64,000 nt of DNA from Mycolicibacterium canariasense (GCF_002101555.1 NZ_LQOL01000064.1:1-64000); one strand, 5' to 3'. Shown: positions 1 through 8,923, counted from the stretch's first letter. Made by a program: numbers and translations. The notes: generated by a model from the sequence alone, not told the origin.

Positions 1-489
1 GTCGGCGACGTGTATGCCTGCCCGTTCGCCATCCACGAGAAGTTCCTGGCCGGAAACGTGCTCACCAGCAACGGGTTCCAAGACGTCTGGCAGAACTCCG
101 AACTGTTCCGTGAGCTACGCGAGCCGCAGTCCGCCGGTGCCTGCACCGGGTGCGGGCATTACGACGCCTGCCGGGGCGGCTGCATGGCCGCGAAGTTCTT
201 CACCGGGCTGCCGATGGACGGCCCGGATCCCGAGTGCGTGCAGGGCTACGGCGAACCGGCGCTGGCGCGCGAGCGGGACAAGCCCAAGTCGAGCATCGAC
301 CATTCCCGCAGCGGTGGCCGTAGCAAGCCCCGGGGTGCCATCCCACTGACACTCCTCACCGCGCCTCCGACGCTCGATGTCGGCGCCGGCGCGCCTCGCA
401 CGTCCCATGTCGGCGCCGGCGCGCCTCGCACGTCCCATGTCGGCGCCGGCGCGCCTCCGAAGAAGTTCTGCAACGAAAGCCCGATCTGA
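1..489 (+). CDS. mftC: Mycofactocin radical SAM maturase MftC, C-terminal part (5' end outside window)
   Basis: Only the C-terminal SPASM region is present; the reading frame is open from base 1. MftC is the radical SAM enzyme that decarboxylates and cross-links the C-terminal Val-Tyr of the MftA peptide. Visible SPASM cysteines are in YACPF, in the cluster CTGCGHYDACRGGC and in PDPEC, which in the family bind auxiliary Fe-S clusters. The protein ends KKFCNESPI, a typical MftC tail. Just before that tail lies an unusual tandem repeat of about ten residues (GAPRTSHVGA type, DNA 361-460). The stop is 2 bases before the mftD start, so the two genes are surely co-transcribed. The mftD-mftE-mftF-mftG order downstream makes the assignment firm. 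Confidence 0.93.
   Translation, partial: VGDVYACPFAIHEKFLAGNVLTSNGFQDVWQNSELFRELREPQSAGACTGCGHYDACRGGCMAAKFFTGLPMDGPDPECVQGYGEPALARERDKPKSSIDHSRSGGRSKPRGAIPLTLLTAPPTLDVGAGAPRTSHVGAGAPRTSHVGAGAPPKKFCNESPI
361..460 (+). repeat. 30-bp tandem repeat inside the 3' end of mftC
   Basis: The unit starting CGGCGCCGGCGCGCCTCGCA occurs at 381-410 and 411-440, with a partial copy at 441-460 and a degenerate half copy at 361-380. The period is a multiple of three, so it adds a ten-residue repeat (VGAGAPRTSH) to MftC between the SPASM core and the conserved CNESP tail without breaking the frame. Confidence 0.9.
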
Positions 490-491
490 TC

Positions 492-1679
492 ATGGCCCGC
501 GATACCTGGTTCGAAACCGTCGCCATCGCCCAGCAGCGCGCGAAGAAGCGGCTGCCCCGCTCCGCCTACTCCTCGCTGATCTCGGCGAGCGAAAAGGGCG
601 TTTCGGTCTCCGACAATGTCGAGGCCTTCGCCGAACTCGGCTTCGCTCCGCACGTGATCGGTGCGACCGAGAAGCGCGATATGGCGACAACCGTGATGGG
701 GCAAGACATTTCGCTGCCGGTCATCATCTCGCCGACGGGTGTGCAGGCGGTGCACCCCGATGGTGAGGTGGCGGTCGCGCGGGCGGCGGCCGCGCGTGGC
801 ACGGCGATGGGACTGTCCTCGTTCGCCAGCAAGCCCATCGAGGAAGTCACCGCAGTCAACGACAAGATCTTCTTCCAGATCTATTGGTTGGGCAGCCGCG
901 AGGAGATCGCCGAGCGGGTTCAGCGCGCCAAGGATGCCGGGGCGGTCGGCCTGATCGCCACCACCGACTGGAGCTTCAGCCACGGGCGGGATTGGGGCAG
1001 CCCCAAGATCCCGGAGCGCATGGATCTCAAGACGATGATCAAGATGTCCCCGGAGGTGATCGCCAAACCCCGGTGGCTGTGGAGTTTCGGCAAGCATCTG
1101 CGCCCGCCTGACCTGCGCGTTCCGAATCAGGGCCGACGCGGCGAGCCGGGCCCGACCTTCTTCGAGGCCTACGGCCAGTGGATGGGCACCCCGCCGCCCA
1201 CCTGGGAGGACATCGCCTGGCTGCGTGAGCAGTGGCCCGATGCCCCGTTCCTGCTCAAGGGCATGGTGCGCGTCGACGACGCCAAACGTGCTGTGGATGC
1301 CGGGGTTTCGGCCATCACGGTGTCCAACCACGGCGGTAACAACCTGGACGGCACGCCGGCGGCAATCCGTTGCCTGCCTGCGATCGCCGACGCCGTCGGC
1401 GACCAGATCGAGGTGCTGCTCGACGGTGGCATCCGCCGCGGCAGCGATGTGATCAAGGCCGTGGCGCTCGGAGCCAGGGCGGTCATGATCGGCCGGGCCT
1501 ATCTGTGGGGTCTGGCCGCCGAGGGGCAAACCGGGGTGGAGAACGTCCTCGACATCCTGCACGGCGGGATCGACTCGGCACTGCGCGGGCTCGGCAAGGC
1601 TTCCATCCACGATCTGTCAGCCGACGACATCTTGATCCCGGAGGGCTTCACCCGCGCGCTCGGGGTTCCTGCCGGCTGA
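492..1679 (+). CDS. mftD: Pre-mycofactocin synthase MftD (FMN-dependent alpha-hydroxy-acid dehydrogenase family)
   Basis: 395 residues, a TIM-barrel flavoprotein of the lactate/glycolate oxidase family. In mycofactocin biosynthesis MftD oxidatively deaminates the cyclised AHDP intermediate to pre-mycofactocin, the redox-active form. Family signatures seen are SPTGVQAVHPDGE near residues 80-95, the active-site segment SNHGGNNLDGTPA near 277-290 (equivalent of the SNHGGRQLD box with the catalytic His), and the FMN-phosphate segment LLDGGIRRGSDVIKALG-like at about 313-327. The ATG lies 2 bases after the mftC stop. A 102-base spacer separates it from mftE. Confidence 0.96.
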   Translation: MARDTWFETVAIAQQRAKKRLPRSAYSSLISASEKGVSVSDNVEAFAELGFAPHVIGATEKRDMATTVMGQDISLPVIISPTGVQAVHPDGEVAVARAAAARGTAMGLSSFASKPIEEVTAVNDKIFFQIYWLGSREEIAERVQRAKDAGAVGLIATTDWSFSHGRDWGSPKIPERMDLKTMIKMSPEVIAKPRWLWSFGKHLRPPDLRVPNQGRRGEPGPTFFEAYGQWMGTPPPTWEDIAWLREQWPDAPFLLKGMVRVDDAKRAVDAGVSAITVSNHGGNNLDGTPAAIRCLPAIADAVGDQIEVLLDGGIRRGSDVIKAVALGARAVMIGRAYLWGLAAEGQTGVENVLDILHGGIDSALRGLGKASIHDLSADDILIPEGFTRALGVPAG

Positions 1680-1781
1680 TACGGACGTGGCTGACGTGGC
1701 GGACGTGACCCGGGGCCGGCCGATCGTGGCCCGGTATGGAAATCAATTGCTGCGCATGCGCCAACAATCGGCGCACACCAG

Positions 1782-2525
1782 GTGAATTCGGCCTACCATC
1801 GTCCGGTGGCCTTCCCCACCGATCTCGGCACCGTGACGTCGAATCGGTTGCGTGGTGCGTCGCCCGCCGGGCCGCCGGCGCTGATCGTCCCGCTGGGTTC
1901 CACCGAACAGCACGGACCCCACCTGCCGCTGGACACCGACACCAGGATCGCCGTGGCGGTCGCCCGTGCGGCGGCCGGCCGGATCGGGCCGGCGTGGTTG
2001 CTGGCCCCGCCGCTGAGCTACGGCGCCAGCGGTGAACACGAGGGATTCCCCGGGACGGTGTCGATCGGCACCGAGGCACTGCGGCTGGTGCTCACGGAGT
2101 TCGGCCGGTCGGCGTGTGGCTGGGCCTCCCGGGTGGTGTTCGTCAACGGGCACGGTGGCAACGTGGACGCGTTGACCGGCGCCGTGACGCTGCTGCGGTC
2201 GGAAGGGCGCGACGTCGCCTGGACGTCGTGTACGGTGCGGGGCGCCGATGCTCATGCCGGACATACCGAAACTTCTGTATTGCTACATATTTCACCAGAG
2301 AACGTGCGGATCGAGGAACGCGTGCCGGGTAACAGAGCACCGTTGTCGGAGTTGATGCCGGCGATGCGCCGCGGCGGGGTGGCCGCGGTCAGTGAGATCG
2401 GGGTACTGGGAGATCCGACCACGGCCACCGAGCGGGACGGTGGGGAGCTGTTCACCGCGATGGTCGACGGATGCGTGCACCGGGTGTCGGCCTGGTCCCC
2501 GGACGCGCACGGGATGCTCAGATGA
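1782..2525 (+). CDS. mftE: Mycofactocin precursor peptidase MftE (creatininase family)
   Basis: 247 residues, creatininase-fold metallopeptidase that releases the C-terminal Val-Tyr-derived AHDP from MftA. Metal-binding creatininase motifs are visible: STEQHGPHLPLDTDT (residues about 38-52, Glu-His-Asp ligands), GEHEGFPGT, and VNGHGGNVDA. The start is GTG, giving MNSAYHRP, the usual MftE beginning. The gene overlaps mftF by four bases (ATGA), a sign of translational coupling. Confidence 0.95.
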   Translation: MNSAYHRPVAFPTDLGTVTSNRLRGASPAGPPALIVPLGSTEQHGPHLPLDTDTRIAVAVARAAAGRIGPAWLLAPPLSYGASGEHEGFPGTVSIGTEALRLVLTEFGRSACGWASRVVFVNGHGGNVDALTGAVTLLRSEGRDVAWTSCTVRGADAHAGHTETSVLLHISPENVRIEERVPGNRAPLSELMPAMRRGGVAAVSEIGVLGDPTTATERDGGELFTAMVDGCVHRVSAWSPDAHGMLR

Positions 2526-3934
2526 CCGGCCCACGGCTGCCCGACGGATTCGCCGTCCAGGTCGACCGTCGGGTCAAGGTGCTGGGCCAGGGCGCCGCGC
2601 TGCTGGGCGGGTCCCCGACCAGGCTGCTGCGGCTGGCGCCGGCGGCGCGGACCTTGCTCGACGGCGGCCGCCTCGAGGTGCACGACGCGCTGTCGGCGCA
2701 GCTGGCCCGTACGCTGCTGGATGCCACCGTCGCCCATCCGCGCCCGGCCAGCGGGCCGTCGCACCGCGATGTCACAGTGGTTGTGCCGGTACGGGACAAC
2801 ACCCTTGGCCTGTGCCGGCTGGTGCGCTCGCTGCGCGGGATGCGGGTCATCGTGGTCGACGACGGCTCGGCGGTGCCCGTGCGGGACTCCGATTTCGAGG
2901 GCATGTACTGCGACGTGCTGGTGTTGCGGCATGAGCGCAGCCGCGGGCCCGCCGCCGCACGCAACACCGGGCTGGCGGCGTGCACCACCGACTTCGTGGC
3001 ATTCCTGGATTCCGACGTGGTGCCCCGCCGGGGGTGGCTGGAATCGCTGCTGGGCCACTTCTGCGACCCGGCGGTGGCCCTCGTCGCGCCGCGCATCGTG
3101 AGCCTGCACGAGCCGGACAATCTGGTGGCGCGGTACGAGTCGGTGCGATCCTCGTTGGACCTGGGCATGCGGGAAGCTCCCGTGGTGCCGTACGGGCCGG
3201 TGTCCTATGTGCCCAGCGCCGCCATCATCTGCCGGCGCAGCCTACTGCTCGAGGTGGGTGGCTTCGACGAGACGCTGCGCTCCGGTGAGGACGTGGACCT
3301 GTGCTGGCGGTTCGTCGAGGCCGGACACCGGTTGCGCTACGAACCCATCGCCCTGGTGGGTCATGACCACCGCACCCAACTGCGGGAGTGGTTCGGGCGC
3401 AAGGCCTTCTACGGTCAGTCCGCCGCCCCGCTGTCGGTTCGCCACCCCGGCAAGACGGCACCGATGGTGGTCCATCGGTGGATGCTGCTGGTCTGGATCC
3501 TGCTGGCCTCCGGTTCCACCATGGGTTACTTCGCGGCCGCCGTCATCACCGTGCTGTTCGGTCGCCGCGTCGCGACGGCGCTGGGCGCGGTGGAGACCGA
3601 ACCCAAAGAGGTCGCCGTGATGGCCGCGCGCGGGTTGTGGGGTTCTGCGCTGCAGACCGCTTCTGCCATCTGCCGGCACTACTGGCCGGTGGCGCTGTTG
3701 GCGGCCGTTTTCTTCCGGCGGTGCCGGCAGGTGGTGCTGGTCGCCGCGATCGTCGACGGGCTGGCCGACTGGGCCGCCCGCAACCACAACGCCGAACAGG
3801 ACGCGCAGCGGGTAGGCGTGCTGAGCTATCTGCTGCTCAAACGCCTCGACGACATCGCCTACGGGCTCGGGCTGTGGACCGGCGTGGTGCGCGAACGCCA
3901 TGTCGGCGCGCTCAAACCGCAGCTCCGGTCGTGA
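2522..3934 (+). CDS. mftF: Mycofactocin glycosyltransferase MftF (GT2 family)
   Basis: 470 residues. MftF attaches an oligoglucose chain to (pre)mycofactocin. The N-terminal 80 residues form the MftF-specific cap, followed by a GT-A fold: TVVVPVRDN, VIVVDDGSA (nucleotide binding), GPAAARNTG and the metal-binding FLDSDVV. A later GEDVDLCWR motif matches the acceptor-side ED motif of GT2 enzymes. Hydrophobic segments near residues 320-350 and 380-400 suggest membrane association. I chose the ATG in the ATGA overlap with mftE rather than a GTG further upstream inside mftE. Confidence 0.95.
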   Translation: MTGPRLPDGFAVQVDRRVKVLGQGAALLGGSPTRLLRLAPAARTLLDGGRLEVHDALSAQLARTLLDATVAHPRPASGPSHRDVTVVVPVRDNTLGLCRLVRSLRGMRVIVVDDGSAVPVRDSDFEGMYCDVLVLRHERSRGPAAARNTGLAACTTDFVAFLDSDVVPRRGWLESLLGHFCDPAVALVAPRIVSLHEPDNLVARYESVRSSLDLGMREAPVVPYGPVSYVPSAAIICRRSLLLEVGGFDETLRSGEDVDLCWRFVEAGHRLRYEPIALVGHDHRTQLREWFGRKAFYGQSAAPLSVRHPGKTAPMVVHRWMLLVWILLASGSTMGYFAAAVITVLFGRRVATALGAVETEPKEVAVMAARGLWGSALQTASAICRHYWPVALLAAVFFRRCRQVVLVAAIVDGLADWAARNHNAEQDAQRVGVLSYLLLKRLDDIAYGLGLWTGVVRERHVGALKPQLRS

Positions 3935-3943
3935 CACCCGCCG

Positions 3944-5323
3944 TTGACTGACGTCCTGATCGTTGGTGCGGGCAGCGCCGGCTCGATTCTGGCCGAACGT
4001 CTTTCGGCCGATGATCGGTGTCGGGTCACGGTGCTGGAGGCCGGCCCCGGTGCCGACGATCCCGCGGTGTCGGCGCAGTTGCGCGACGCCGGCCGGCTTC
4101 CCATCGGACCGGGCAGTCCCGTCGTGCGGCGGTACACCACCACACTGACCGACCGCCCGAACCGGTCCGCCGACGTGCTGCGCGGTGCCGTGGTGGGCGG
4201 CTCCGGCGCCATCAACGGCGGCTACTTCTGCCGCGGCCGCCCCGCCGATTTCGACGGCTGGGACGTGCCGGGGTGGCGCTGGGACGATGTGCTGCCACAC
4301 TTCCGGGCGATCGAGACCGACCTCGACCACGACGGTCCGCTGCACGGCACCCGCGGGCCCATCCGGGTCCGCCGGACGGCGCACTTCAGCCCGGGCACCT
4401 CGGCGTTCGTCGAGCGGGCGCTCGGCATGGGCTATCCGTGGATCGACGATCTCAACGGTGCGCCGGGTCCCGACGGGGTGGGGGCGGTTCCGCTCAACAT
4501 CGACCACGGCATCCGGCTCGGGCCCGGGGCGGCGTTCCTGGCACCGGCGATGGGTCGTTCCAATCTCGTTGTACGGCCCAATGTCCCGGTGCTGCGCGTG
4601 CTGATCGACGGTACCAGGGCCGTCGGTGTCGAGGTGCTCGGACCCGCGGGTGCGCAGACGCTGGCCGCGGATCGAATCGTGTTGTGCGCCGGGGCGATCG
4701 GCTCAGCCCACCTGTTGCTGGTATCGGGGATCGGGCCGGCCCGGATGCTCGAGTGGGCCGGTATCGCGGTGCGTGCCGACCTCCCGGTCGGGGTCGGCTT
4801 CTGCGATCACCCGGAATGGGTGCTTCCGGTGGGCTGGCCGGCCACCGGCGGTCGGCCTCCGGTGGAGGCCGCGCTGTCCGTCGATGACGTCGAAATACGG
4901 CTTTACACCTCGGGTTTCAGCGAGATGACGGGAGCCGGTCGGGCGGACGACCCGCATATCGGTATCGCTTTGATGCGGCCGCGCTCCCGCGGGCGGCTGT
5001 CGGTGCTGTCACCGCGGATCACCGATGCCCCGGTCCTCGAGCATCGTTACGACCGGGAGGACGCCGATGTGGCCGCGCTGCATGCGGGCGCCGAGCTCGC
5101 CACGGCACTATCCGGAATGGCTGGGGTACAAGCACATTGGTCCACGACGCAGCATCTCAGCGGCACGGCGCCGATGGGGCCGGTGCTCGACGAGCGCTGC
5201 CGGGTGCGCGGCCTGCAGGGACTGTGGGTGGTGGACGGCTCGATCATGCCGAGCCTGACCAGCCGTGGCCCGCACGCCAGCATCGCGATGATCGGACATC
5301 GGGCGGCCGAGTTCATCTCCTGA
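3944..5323 (+). CDS. mftG: Mycofactocin-associated GMC oxidoreductase MftG
   Basis: 459 residues. MftG is a flavin-dependent dehydrogenase of the glucose-methanol-choline family that re-oxidises mycofactocinol and feeds electrons to respiration. The N-terminal FAD-binding VGAGSAGS motif begins at residue 6; the GMC signature GAVVGGSGAINGG follows near residues 80-95, and the C-terminal part has VVDGSIMPSLTSRGPHAS. The start appears to be TTG ten bases after the mftF stop: an upstream GTG is blocked by an in-frame stop, and starting later would cut the Rossmann motif. The last 11 bases overlap the convergent MFS gene. Confidence 0.93.
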   Translation: MTDVLIVGAGSAGSILAERLSADDRCRVTVLEAGPGADDPAVSAQLRDAGRLPIGPGSPVVRRYTTTLTDRPNRSADVLRGAVVGGSGAINGGYFCRGRPADFDGWDVPGWRWDDVLPHFRAIETDLDHDGPLHGTRGPIRVRRTAHFSPGTSAFVERALGMGYPWIDDLNGAPGPDGVGAVPLNIDHGIRLGPGAAFLAPAMGRSNLVVRPNVPVLRVLIDGTRAVGVEVLGPAGAQTLAADRIVLCAGAIGSAHLLLVSGIGPARMLEWAGIAVRADLPVGVGFCDHPEWVLPVGWPATGGRPPVEAALSVDDVEIRLYTSGFSEMTGAGRADDPHIGIALMRPRSRGRLSVLSPRITDAPVLEHRYDREDADVAALHAGAELATALSGMAGVQAHWSTTQHLSGTAPMGPVLDERCRVRGLQGLWVVDGSIMPSLTSRGPHASIAMIGHRAAEFIS

Positions 5324-6842
5324 ACAGCAACCGGCCGTCACGGCCCGGTGCGCACAGTGCGGCGAGCACGGCGACGACGGTCGTCACGACGGCCAGGACC
5401 GTCAACGAACTGTGCATGGCGTAGAGGAAGGCCATTCTCGCGGCATCCGCCAGGTCCCCGCCGGCCGGCCCCAATCGTGTTGCGACGTTGAGTGCTTCGC
5501 CGAGTGATCCGGCTGCCGGGGCGTGTACCGGTTCGGGATAGCGACCCAGCGCGGGCGCGATCTCGGCGGTGTAGCGGCCGGCGAGCATCGACCCGGCGAG
5601 TGCGATGCCCAGCGCCGCCCCCATCTCCCGTGTGGTGTCGTTGACCGCCGAGGCCACCCCCTGCTTGCCGTCGGGCGCCGAGGTCATGATCGCCGACGTC
5701 GTCGGCGCAGTGAGCAACCCGATACCGGCACTGATCACCATCAACGGCCAGGCCAGCTCCCAATAGGACGCATCGATGCCCACGCCGCGCATGCACAGCA
5801 GTCCGATGGCCATCAGCGTAAGCCCGGTGAAGACCACCAAGCGCAGGCCGAACCGCGGGAGGTACCAGGCCGACAGCGGGGACAGGATCAGCACGGGCAC
5901 CGCCAACGGGGAAAGCGCGACGGCGGTGCCCAAAGGCGAATAGCCGAGCGCGAGTTGGAGGAACTGCATCTGCAGGAAGAAGAAACCGAACATGGTCATG
6001 AACATCGTCGTGATAGCCGCTGCGCCGGTGGCGAATTCGGGCACCAGGAACAGGCGTACATCCAATAGTGGTGCACGCCTGCGCAGCTCGACGATGCCGA
6101 AGGCCACTATCAAAGCCACGCCAGCGCCGATACCGCCCAGCACGACGGGGTGCCCCCAGCCGCGCACCGGGGCCTCCATGATGCCGAACACCAGCACCGC
6201 CACGGCGGCGCCGATCAGCACCGCGCCGACGGCGTCCAGCGGCGCGGAGTCCGGATCCCTGGACTCCGGGATGGTCAGCGTCAGCACAAAGGTCAGTGCC
6301 GCGCCCGCGGCGAACGCCCAGAACACCGCGTGCCAGGTCCAGATGTGCAGCAGCAGGCCGGAGCCCAGCATGCCGACGATGGCACCGCAGCCGGCGACAC
6401 CGGCCCAGATGGCGATGGCCTTGGTGCGCTGGTCTTTTGGATATGCCGTGGTGAGCAGCGACAGGGTGGCGGGCATGATGAACGCGGCTCCGGCGCCGGC
6501 CACCCCGCGGGCCGCGATCACCAGGCCGGGGTCGGGGCTCAGTGCCGGGACCACCGAGGCCGCCGCGAACACTGCCAGTCCGGCCAGCAGTGCACTGCGC
6601 CGGCCGAACCGATCGCCGATCGCACCGGCGGGCAGCAGCAGGCAGGCCAATGTCAGGGTGTAGCTGTCCACGATCCACGTCAGCTGGGTCTGACTGGCCG
6701 ACATTGCGACGGCAATATCGCCGAGCATGGTGTTGAGCGCCACCATCGACGAGATGACCAGCAGCACGCCCAGGCAGGCGATGCACAGCGTCCAAGCCCG
6801 GGCGCGCGCCGAGACGGCGGGCTGCACGGGGGTGTCGACCAC
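5313..6842 (-). CDS. MFS drug-efflux transporter, DHA2 type (14 transmembrane segments)
   Basis: 509 residues with about 14 hydrophobic helices, typical of proton-coupled DHA2 multidrug antiporters such as EmrB/QacA. The motif A variant AIGDRFGRRSALL sits between helices 2 and 3, and the antiporter-type motif C region GAAFIMPATLSLL is present. The GTG start at 6842 faces a divergent TetR gene (6933) across a 90-base region holding two palindromes, so local repression by that regulator with induction by a substrate of the pump is likely. Substrate unknown. It converges on and overlaps mftG by 11 bases but is probably not part of the mycofactocin pathway. Confidence 0.88.
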   Translation of the reverse strand: MVDTPVQPAVSARARAWTLCIACLGVLLVISSMVALNTMLGDIAVAMSASQTQLTWIVDSYTLTLACLLLPAGAIGDRFGRRSALLAGLAVFAAASVVPALSPDPGLVIAARGVAGAGAAFIMPATLSLLTTAYPKDQRTKAIAIWAGVAGCGAIVGMLGSGLLLHIWTWHAVFWAFAAGAALTFVLTLTIPESRDPDSAPLDAVGAVLIGAAVAVLVFGIMEAPVRGWGHPVVLGGIGAGVALIVAFGIVELRRRAPLLDVRLFLVPEFATGAAAITTMFMTMFGFFFLQMQFLQLALGYSPLGTAVALSPLAVPVLILSPLSAWYLPRFGLRLVVFTGLTLMAIGLLCMRGVGIDASYWELAWPLMVISAGIGLLTAPTTSAIMTSAPDGKQGVASAVNDTTREMGAALGIALAGSMLAGRYTAEIAPALGRYPEPVHAPAAGSLGEALNVATRLGPAGGDLADAARMAFLYAMHSSLTVLAVVTTVVAVLAALCAPGRDGRLLFRR

Positions 6843-6872
6843 GCTCGACTCCTCCCCGGATGCGACATAATG

Positions 6873-6908
6873 AGACCGATGGTCTTGCTACGAGACTAAC
6901 AGTCTCGT
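6873..6908. promoter_or_regulatory. Paired palindromic operators between MFS pump and tetR
   Basis: Two dyads share the pattern AGACY-N3-RGTCT: AGACC-GAT-GGTCT at 6873-6885 and ACGAGACT-AAC-AGTCTCGT (8-bp perfect arms) at 6890-6908. Their centres are 20 bases apart, about two helical turns, as expected for two TetR dimers binding one face of the DNA between divergent genes. Confidence 0.7.
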
Positions 6909-6932
6909 TTCTTTGCGGGAGGTGTTTCGAGC

Positions 6933-7577
6933 ATGGCGGCCGAATCGGACCCGCGGCCGGCCCGGTCCCGGGCGCGGTTGCTCGACGCCGCGACGGCGCT
7001 GCTGCGATCGGGTGGTCCCAGCGCGGTGACCGTCGACGCCGTCCTGCGCGGCGCGAATGTCGCCCGGGCCACGCTGTACCGGCATTTCCCCAGCGGAAAC
7101 GACTTGCTGGCGGCGGCTTTTCACGCGTTGATCCCGCCCGCGCCGGAACCACCGCCGGACGGGCCGTTGCGAGATCGGTTGACGGCCCTGGTGCAGGCGC
7201 AGGCCGCGCTGATCGCGGAGGCGCCGATCACGGTGGCCGCCATGTCCTGGCTGGCGCTGGGTGGCGATATGACCACGCCGCCCTGGCTGGGCACCGCGGG
7301 GCACTCGAGCAGCCCCGAGGTGCAGACGCTGCGCGCGCGGGTCGCCGAACAGTACGCCGCCCCATTGGAGTCGGTGCTGACCAGTCCCGAGGCGGTGGCC
7401 GTGCTCGGCGACGTGGACCGCACCAGGGCCGCGGCACTACTGCTCGGCCCCGTCGTGCTCGGCAAGCTGAGCACGCTGCCCGATTTCGACTACGCGGAGA
7501 TCGCGCGGGCGGCGGTCGACGGTTTCCTGGCCACTCAAGCGATCAGCGCAACGCGTACCGAATCGGCAGGTGCTTGA
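6933..7577 (+). CDS. TetR/AcrR family transcriptional regulator
   Basis: 214 residues. The N-terminal helix-turn-helix is clear (residues about 8-55: RARLLDAATALL, then GGPSAVTVDAVLRGANVARA, then TLYRHFPSGNDLL). The remainder is a variable ligand-binding domain. Good ribosome-binding site GGGAGGTG upstream of the ATG. It is divergent from the MFS pump, with paired dyads between, so it is most likely its autoregulated repressor. The 3' end overlaps the convergent P450 gene by 35 bases. Confidence 0.88.
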   Translation: MAAESDPRPARSRARLLDAATALLRSGGPSAVTVDAVLRGANVARATLYRHFPSGNDLLAAAFHALIPPAPEPPPDGPLRDRLTALVQAQAALIAEAPITVAAMSWLALGGDMTTPPWLGTAGHSSSPEVQTLRARVAEQYAAPLESVLTSPEAVAVLGDVDRTRAAALLLGPVVLGKLSTLPDFDYAEIARAAVDGFLATQAISATRTESAGA

Positions 7578-8805
7578 GGCCCCCGACGAACACGGTGCGG
7601 GAAAGCTCTGGGGGTCCGGCCAGTTCGATGGAGTCGAGGCGGGGTAGGAGCTCACCGAACAGGCTGGTCATCTCCATCCGGGCCAGTGCGGCACCCAGAC
7701 AGAAGTGCACGCCGTACCCGAAGGCCAGATGCTTGTTGGGGTCCCGGCCGACGTCGAACCGGAACGGGTCGGTGAACACGTCCTCGTCGCGGTTGCCCGA
7801 CACATAGGCCAGGTAGACCGATTCCCCCTTGGCGATCGGGATGCCGCGCACCTCGGTGTCGGCGGTGGCGGTGCGCATGAACTCCTTGACCGGTGTGGTC
7901 CAGCGGATCATCTCCTCGACCGCGGTGCCCAGGAGGTCCGGTTGTGCGCGGATCCGGTCCAACTCGCCGGGATTCTCGATGAGTGCGTGCAGGCCGCCCG
8001 AGATCGCGTCCTTGGTGGTGTCATGGCCGGCGCTGGCCACGATCACGTAGTAGGAGGCGGTGTCGACATCGGAGAGCGGCCGGCCGTCGACGGTGCCGTT
8101 GGCGATCGCCGATGCCAGGTCCCCGGTCGGCTGGGCCCGGCGCGATGCGGTCAGCGCGGAGAAGTAGGAGAAGAAGTCCAGCAACACCTCCAGGCCGTCC
8201 TCCAGAGACTTGCCGCGCTGGTACTCCTCGTCGTCACCGCCGAACATCTCCTGGGTGAGCATGTGCATCCGGCCGAAATCGGATTCGGGCAGGCCCAGCA
8301 GCGACATGATCACGTACAGCGGGAAGTTGACCGCGATCTCGGTGACGAAATCGCATTCGGGGCCGATCTCGCGCATCCGGTCCACGTAGCGCTTGGCCAG
8401 TTCGTCGACGCGCACCTTGAGATCGCGCATGGCCTTCGGCCGGAACCAGTCCGCCCCGATGGCGCGCACCTTGCGATGGTGCGGATCGTCCATGTGGATC
8501 AGCGTGCGCAGCCCCATGCCGGCCTCCAACTGCGCCTTGGCCATGTCGTCGGCGTCGGCGGTGGCCAGCAGCGGGCGCGGCTCGCTGATGAACAGGTTGT
8601 TGTCGCGTTCGATCGCCATGATGTCGGCGTGTTTGGTGATCGCCCAGAACGGGCGGTACGGCCGGGTGTCGACCCAGGAAACCGGCTGCTCGGCACGCAA
8701 CCGGCGCAGGGCGGCATGCAGCCGCGGTTCATCGGCGTAGGCACCGGGATCGGCCAGCACTCGGTTGTCCGGGCTGACCGGGCGATCGGTGGTCGGGGTG
8801 CTCAT
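7543..8805 (-). CDS. Cytochrome P450
   Basis: 420 residues, soluble bacterial class I P450. I see the I-helix oxygen-binding motif ASAGHDTTKD, the K-helix ExxR (EEMIRW), and the haem-ligand loop AFGYGVHFCLGAALARME with the thiolate cysteine. The start is the ATG preceded by AAGGAG; longer upstream starts would run through the operator region. Substrate is not predictable; mycobacterial relatives often hydroxylate sterols, fatty acids or terpenes. No ferredoxin gene is adjacent. A 12-bp dyad (8828-8839) sits about 20 bases before the start codon, so its transcription is probably controlled there. Confidence 0.93.
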   Translation of the reverse strand: MSTPTTDRPVSPDNRVLADPGAYADEPRLHAALRRLRAEQPVSWVDTRPYRPFWAITKHADIMAIERDNNLFISEPRPLLATADADDMAKAQLEAGMGLRTLIHMDDPHHRKVRAIGADWFRPKAMRDLKVRVDELAKRYVDRMREIGPECDFVTEIAVNFPLYVIMSLLGLPESDFGRMHMLTQEMFGGDDEEYQRGKSLEDGLEVLLDFFSYFSALTASRRAQPTGDLASAIANGTVDGRPLSDVDTASYYVIVASAGHDTTKDAISGGLHALIENPGELDRIRAQPDLLGTAVEEMIRWTTPVKEFMRTATADTEVRGIPIAKGESVYLAYVSGNRDEDVFTDPFRFDVGRDPNKHLAFGYGVHFCLGAALARMEMTSLFGELLPRLDSIELAGPPELSRTVFVGGLKHLPIRYALR

Positions 8806-8827
8806 CGGCGGCTCCTTGCGGTCGACT

Positions 8828-8839
8828 TGACAGGTGTCA
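8828..8839. promoter_or_regulatory. TGACA-GG-TGTCA dyad upstream of the P450 gene
   Basis: Perfect inverted repeat TGACA-N2-TGTCA placed 22-34 bases before the P450 start codon, where it would overlap the promoter or transcription start. This geometry is typical of a repressor operator; the regulator is not identifiable from the window. Confidence 0.5.
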
Positions 8840-8923
8840 GGTTTCCGGTCGCTCTCAGTGTCGACGATGCACGCCCTCGCGCGGGCGGCTTTGCGCCGAT
8901 CGGCTGCCGTAGGCTCGCAGATC

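Noticed and set aside
361..460. CRISPR-like repeat block
   Set aside because: The 30-bp units are directly adjacent with no spacers and lie in frame inside mftC.
246..1610. Long minus-strand open frame opposite mftD
   Set aside because: It is a GC-rich shadow frame with no family similarity; the + strand has unmistakable MftD motifs.
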